This document shows positions 61,895-64,000 of a stretch of 64,000 nucleotides of DNA, in pieces. Location: assembly GCF_026340975.1 (NCBI RefSeq), contig NZ_JAPEOS010000001.1:3877001-3941000 (forward strand). The letters are read 5' to 3'. The notes under the pieces were generated by a model that worked only from the letters and a program-made list of their open reading frames with translations, was not told the origin of the DNA and made no database searches. Each line of letters begins with the position of its first letter. Within the stretch, counting starts at the first letter, position 1. The DNA comes from Streptomyces sp. NBC_01214 (lineage in GTDB: Bacteria > Actinomycetota > Actinomycetes > Streptomycetales > Streptomycetaceae). Made by a program: the position numbers and the translations under genes.

Positions 61895-64000
61895 ATGCCG
61901 CCGCGCCTGAGCATCGTCGTCCCCGTCTACAACGTCGAGCTCTACCTCGACGAGTGCCTGGAATCCATCGCATCCCAGACCTTCGAAGACTTCGAAGTCA
62001 TTCTCGTGGACGACGGGTCCACGGACACGAGCGCCGTCATAGCCAAGGCGTTCGCCGCCAAGGACAAGCGCTTCCGCGTCGTGATGCAGGACAATGCGGG
62101 CCTCGGTGCGGCCCGCAACGTGGGCGCCCGTCACGCCGACAAGGACAGTGAGTACCTGGCCTTCGTCGACAGTGACGACACGATGCCCGACTACGCCTAC
62201 CAGCGTCTCATCGAGGCGCTCGACGAGACGGGTTCGGACTTCGCGGGCGGCAACGTGAAGCGCTTCCGCTCCGTCGGCATGCAGCAGTCCTGGGGACACC
62301 GTGCCGCCTTCGCCCGCACCCAGCTGAAGACCCACATCTCGAAGTTCCCGGCGCTGGTCACCGACCGCACCGCGTGGAACAAGGTCTACCGGCGCAGCTT
62401 CTGGGACCGGCACGGCTTCCAGTACCCGGAGGGCATCCTCTACGAGGACGCCCCGGTCAGCATCCCCGCGCACTACTTCGCCTCCAGCGTCGACATCATC
62501 AGCGACTGCGTCTACCACTGGCGCGTCCGCGAGACCGGCGAGCGCTCGATCACCCAGCGCTCCACCGACCCGATCTCCCTCATCGACCGCGTGAAGTCCG
62601 TCCGCCTGGTCCGCGAGTCCCTCAAGGCCAAGCAGGGCGCCAAGTACGCCCGTTACCTGCGCGACTACGACCACAACGTGCTGAGCGAGGAACTCCCGCT
62701 CATCTACAAGTACGTCGGCGAGGGCGGCCCCGACTTCCGCGCCGCGTTCGTCAAGGAGGTCGGCGGTCTCGTCCGCGAGATCGGCACCGGCCCCTGGTCC
62801 GACCTGACCGTCGCGGACCGGCTCAAGGCGTACCTGGCCGGCGAAGGCCGCGTCGAGGACTTCATCGCGCTCCAGCACCACCAGCGCGACTACAGCTACA
62901 GCGTGCCGGTCAAGGGCCTCGCCCGCCCGCAGGCGGATTACCCCTTCCTGCAGGGCCGTCCGCCGGTTCCGGCCAAGATCCTCACCCTCGGTCCGCGCGA
63001 GCGTCGCGTCGTCAGCCGCCTGGAGCAGGCCACCTGGGCCGACGGCAAGCTGCTGCTGCGCGGCTACGCCCTGCCCGGCCACCTCGGTGCGGAGAGCCGC
63101 CTCGGTTCCCGCAAGATGCTGGTCTTCCGCGAGGGCAACAAGCGCAAGCGCTCCGTCGTGAGCACCCGTACCGTCGCCTCCCCGATGGCCACGGTGAAGG
63201 CCCCGCACCTCGCCCTGCGACACGCCGACTGGGCCGGCTTCACGGCCGTCGTCGACCCCTCGATCTTCCAGTCGGGCGGCAAGTGGAACCAGGGCATATG
63301 GACCACGTCCATCGCCGTCACCGGCGCAGGCGGGCTGCACCGCGCCCGCCTGCGCGGCGGGGAGAACGACACCGGCCAGAACCCGCCCCCGCACTGGGTG
63401 GCCCCCGACGTCCGGATCGTCCCGACGGTCTCCGGCGCCCTCACCATCCAGGTGGAGATCGTTCGCGCCCGCGCCCTGGACGTCCACGCCGCGGGTGACG
63501 ACGCCGTCGAGATCGTCGGCGAACTCTCCGCCGAGGCGGTCGGATCCACCGCGCTGCAGGCCGTCCACGTCACCACGGGCACGGTGCTCTCCTTCCCGCT
63601 GGAGAGCGCGGCGTCCGGCGCCGACCGGGCCTCGTTCACCGCCCGCGTCCCGCTGGCCGACCTGGCCGCCGTACCGGACGCCGAGTGCGAGCCCGGCGAG
63701 TGGGCCCCCGAGCCCTGGAGCCTCTCCGCCATCGGTCCCGACGGCACCGAGCACCGCATGGTGCACGACGAGCGCGGTGGATTCGACGGCCTGGTCCTGC
63801 CCCTGCCCGGTGCGGACGGCGGCCGCTCCCTCTTCGCCAAGCGCGGAAACACCGGACACCTGACCCTCTCCGTACAGCCCTCCCCGCCGCTGGTCGACGG
63901 GGTCGCCGCCGAAGACGGCACCCTCACCCTGCGGGGCCGCTTCGTCGCGCCGACCGACGAGCCGTACGAGTTGGTCCTGCACAACGCGAACGGCGTGGAG
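61895..64000 (+). CDS. GT2 glycosyltransferase, probable wall-polymer (teichoic-acid-type) enzyme, 3' end outside window
   Basis: 702 codons, open to the window edge. The GT-A domain is at the N-terminus: PRLSIVVPVYNVELYLDECL, ILVDDGSTDTS, GLGAARNVGARHAD and the DxD-type DSDD at 92-95. It is followed by EDAPVSIPAHYFASS, then a long region (about 330-700) of beta-rich accessory modules. This N-terminal GT2 plus beta-module arrangement is seen in Streptomyces bifunctional glycosyltransferase/CDP-glycerol glycerophosphotransferases of wall teichoic-acid-like polymers, where the second catalytic domain would lie beyond the edge. ATG 61895 has GGAGAAA upstream. Confidence 0.85.
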   Translation, partial: MPPRLSIVVPVYNVELYLDECLESIASQTFEDFEVILVDDGSTDTSAVIAKAFAAKDKRFRVVMQDNAGLGAARNVGARHADKDSEYLAFVDSDDTMPDYAYQRLIEALDETGSDFAGGNVKRFRSVGMQQSWGHRAAFARTQLKTHISKFPALVTDRTAWNKVYRRSFWDRHGFQYPEGILYEDAPVSIPAHYFASSVDIISDCVYHWRVRETGERSITQRSTDPISLIDRVKSVRLVRESLKAKQGAKYARYLRDYDHNVLSEELPLIYKYVGEGGPDFRAAFVKEVGGLVREIGTGPWSDLTVADRLKAYLAGEGRVEDFIALQHHQRDYSYSVPVKGLARPQADYPFLQGRPPVPAKILTLGPRERRVVSRLEQATWADGKLLLRGYALPGHLGAESRLGSRKMLVFREGNKRKRSVVSTRTVASPMATVKAPHLALRHADWAGFTAVVDPSIFQSGGKWNQGIWTTSIAVTGAGGLHRARLRGGENDTGQNPPPHWVAPDVRIVPTVSGALTIQVEIVRARALDVHAAGDDAVEIVGELSAEAVGSTALQAVHVTTGTVLSFPLESAASGADRASFTARVPLADLAAVPDAECEPGEWAPEPWSLSAIGPDGTEHRMVHDERGGFDGLVLPLPGADGGRSLFAKRGNTGHLTLSVQPSPPLVDGVAAEDGTLTLRGRFVAPTDEPYELVLHNANGVE

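Noticed and set aside
61856..63982. Long open frame opposite the glycosyltransferase (about 700 codons)
   Set aside because: It is rich in G, D, V and A, with no motif. It mirrors the codon bias of the GT2 gene; a shadow frame.

Overview
The window is chromosomal DNA from a Streptomyces-type actinomycete. It has very high GC with strong third-position bias, many GTG and TTG starts, rare leucine TTA codons, twin-arginine signal peptides, a mycothiol-dependent enzyme family, a DUF397 protein and typical Streptomyces regulators. Both edges cut genes: an FAD monooxygenase on the left and a large glycosyltransferase on the right.

Layout. 1-6.4 kb: FAD monooxygenase/TetR divergent pair with twin operators, a Tat lipoprotein hydrolase, an Eis-like acetyltransferase, and a SLOG-VOC pair. 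6.4-8.55 kb: a second VOC protein and a decayed IS5-family transposase, with two inverted copies of one MITE-like element that carries CTAG target duplications. 8.55-22.5 kb: serine hydrolase with an N-terminal heptad repeat, nitronate monooxygenase plus acyl-CoA ligase, a cation/proton antiporter, a penicillin-acylase-type Ntn hydrolase, another acyl-CoA ligase, a 14-bp tandem repeat, a YihY membrane protein and PaaK. 22.5-29.3 kb: an accessory patch of broken genes (frameshifted membrane protein, Rhs toxin C-terminus with an adjacent candidate immunity gene, two transposase remnants) around an intact ArsR-MFS pair. 29.4-35.5 kb: a CoA-ester catabolic cluster (acyl-CoA ligase, crotonase, double OB-fold/DUF35 protein, two thiolase-fold proteins). 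35.5-42.2 kb: small genes, a frameshifted pseudogene and a large P-loop regulator with an eroded HTH. 42.2-49.5 kb: a Tat-exported KstD-like flavoprotein, an orphan GyrB-type ATPase, a ketosynthase remnant, a phosphotransferase, an NsdA-like regulator and a PAS/PP2C phosphatase. 50-57.6 kb: a two-subunit molybdenum hydroxylase, two PucR-like regulators and a KimA-like APC transporter. 57.6-61.8 kb: TetR, DUF6461, an HTH-only IclR protein and three roadblock-type proteins plus a DUF4388 protein, with no GTPase. The window ends in a GT2 glycosyltransferase.

How the parts connect. The most interesting link is a near-identical 21-bp dyad (AATCTGA or TTTCTGA, seven bases, TCAGAAA) at three distant places: before the nitronate monooxygenase/ligase pair, between the divergent acyl-CoA ligase and the crotonase operon, and before the KstD-like dehydrogenase. 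These genes look like one scattered regulon for a steroid- or terpenoid-like substrate. Both thiolase-fold proteins lack the nucleophilic cysteine and sit beside a DUF35 protein, which suggests Ltp-type side-chain aldol cleavage rather than thiolysis. A second candidate for a little-described system is the roadblock/DUF4388/HTH cluster at 59-61.7 kb, where two translationally coupled genes each carry an in-frame TTA codon.
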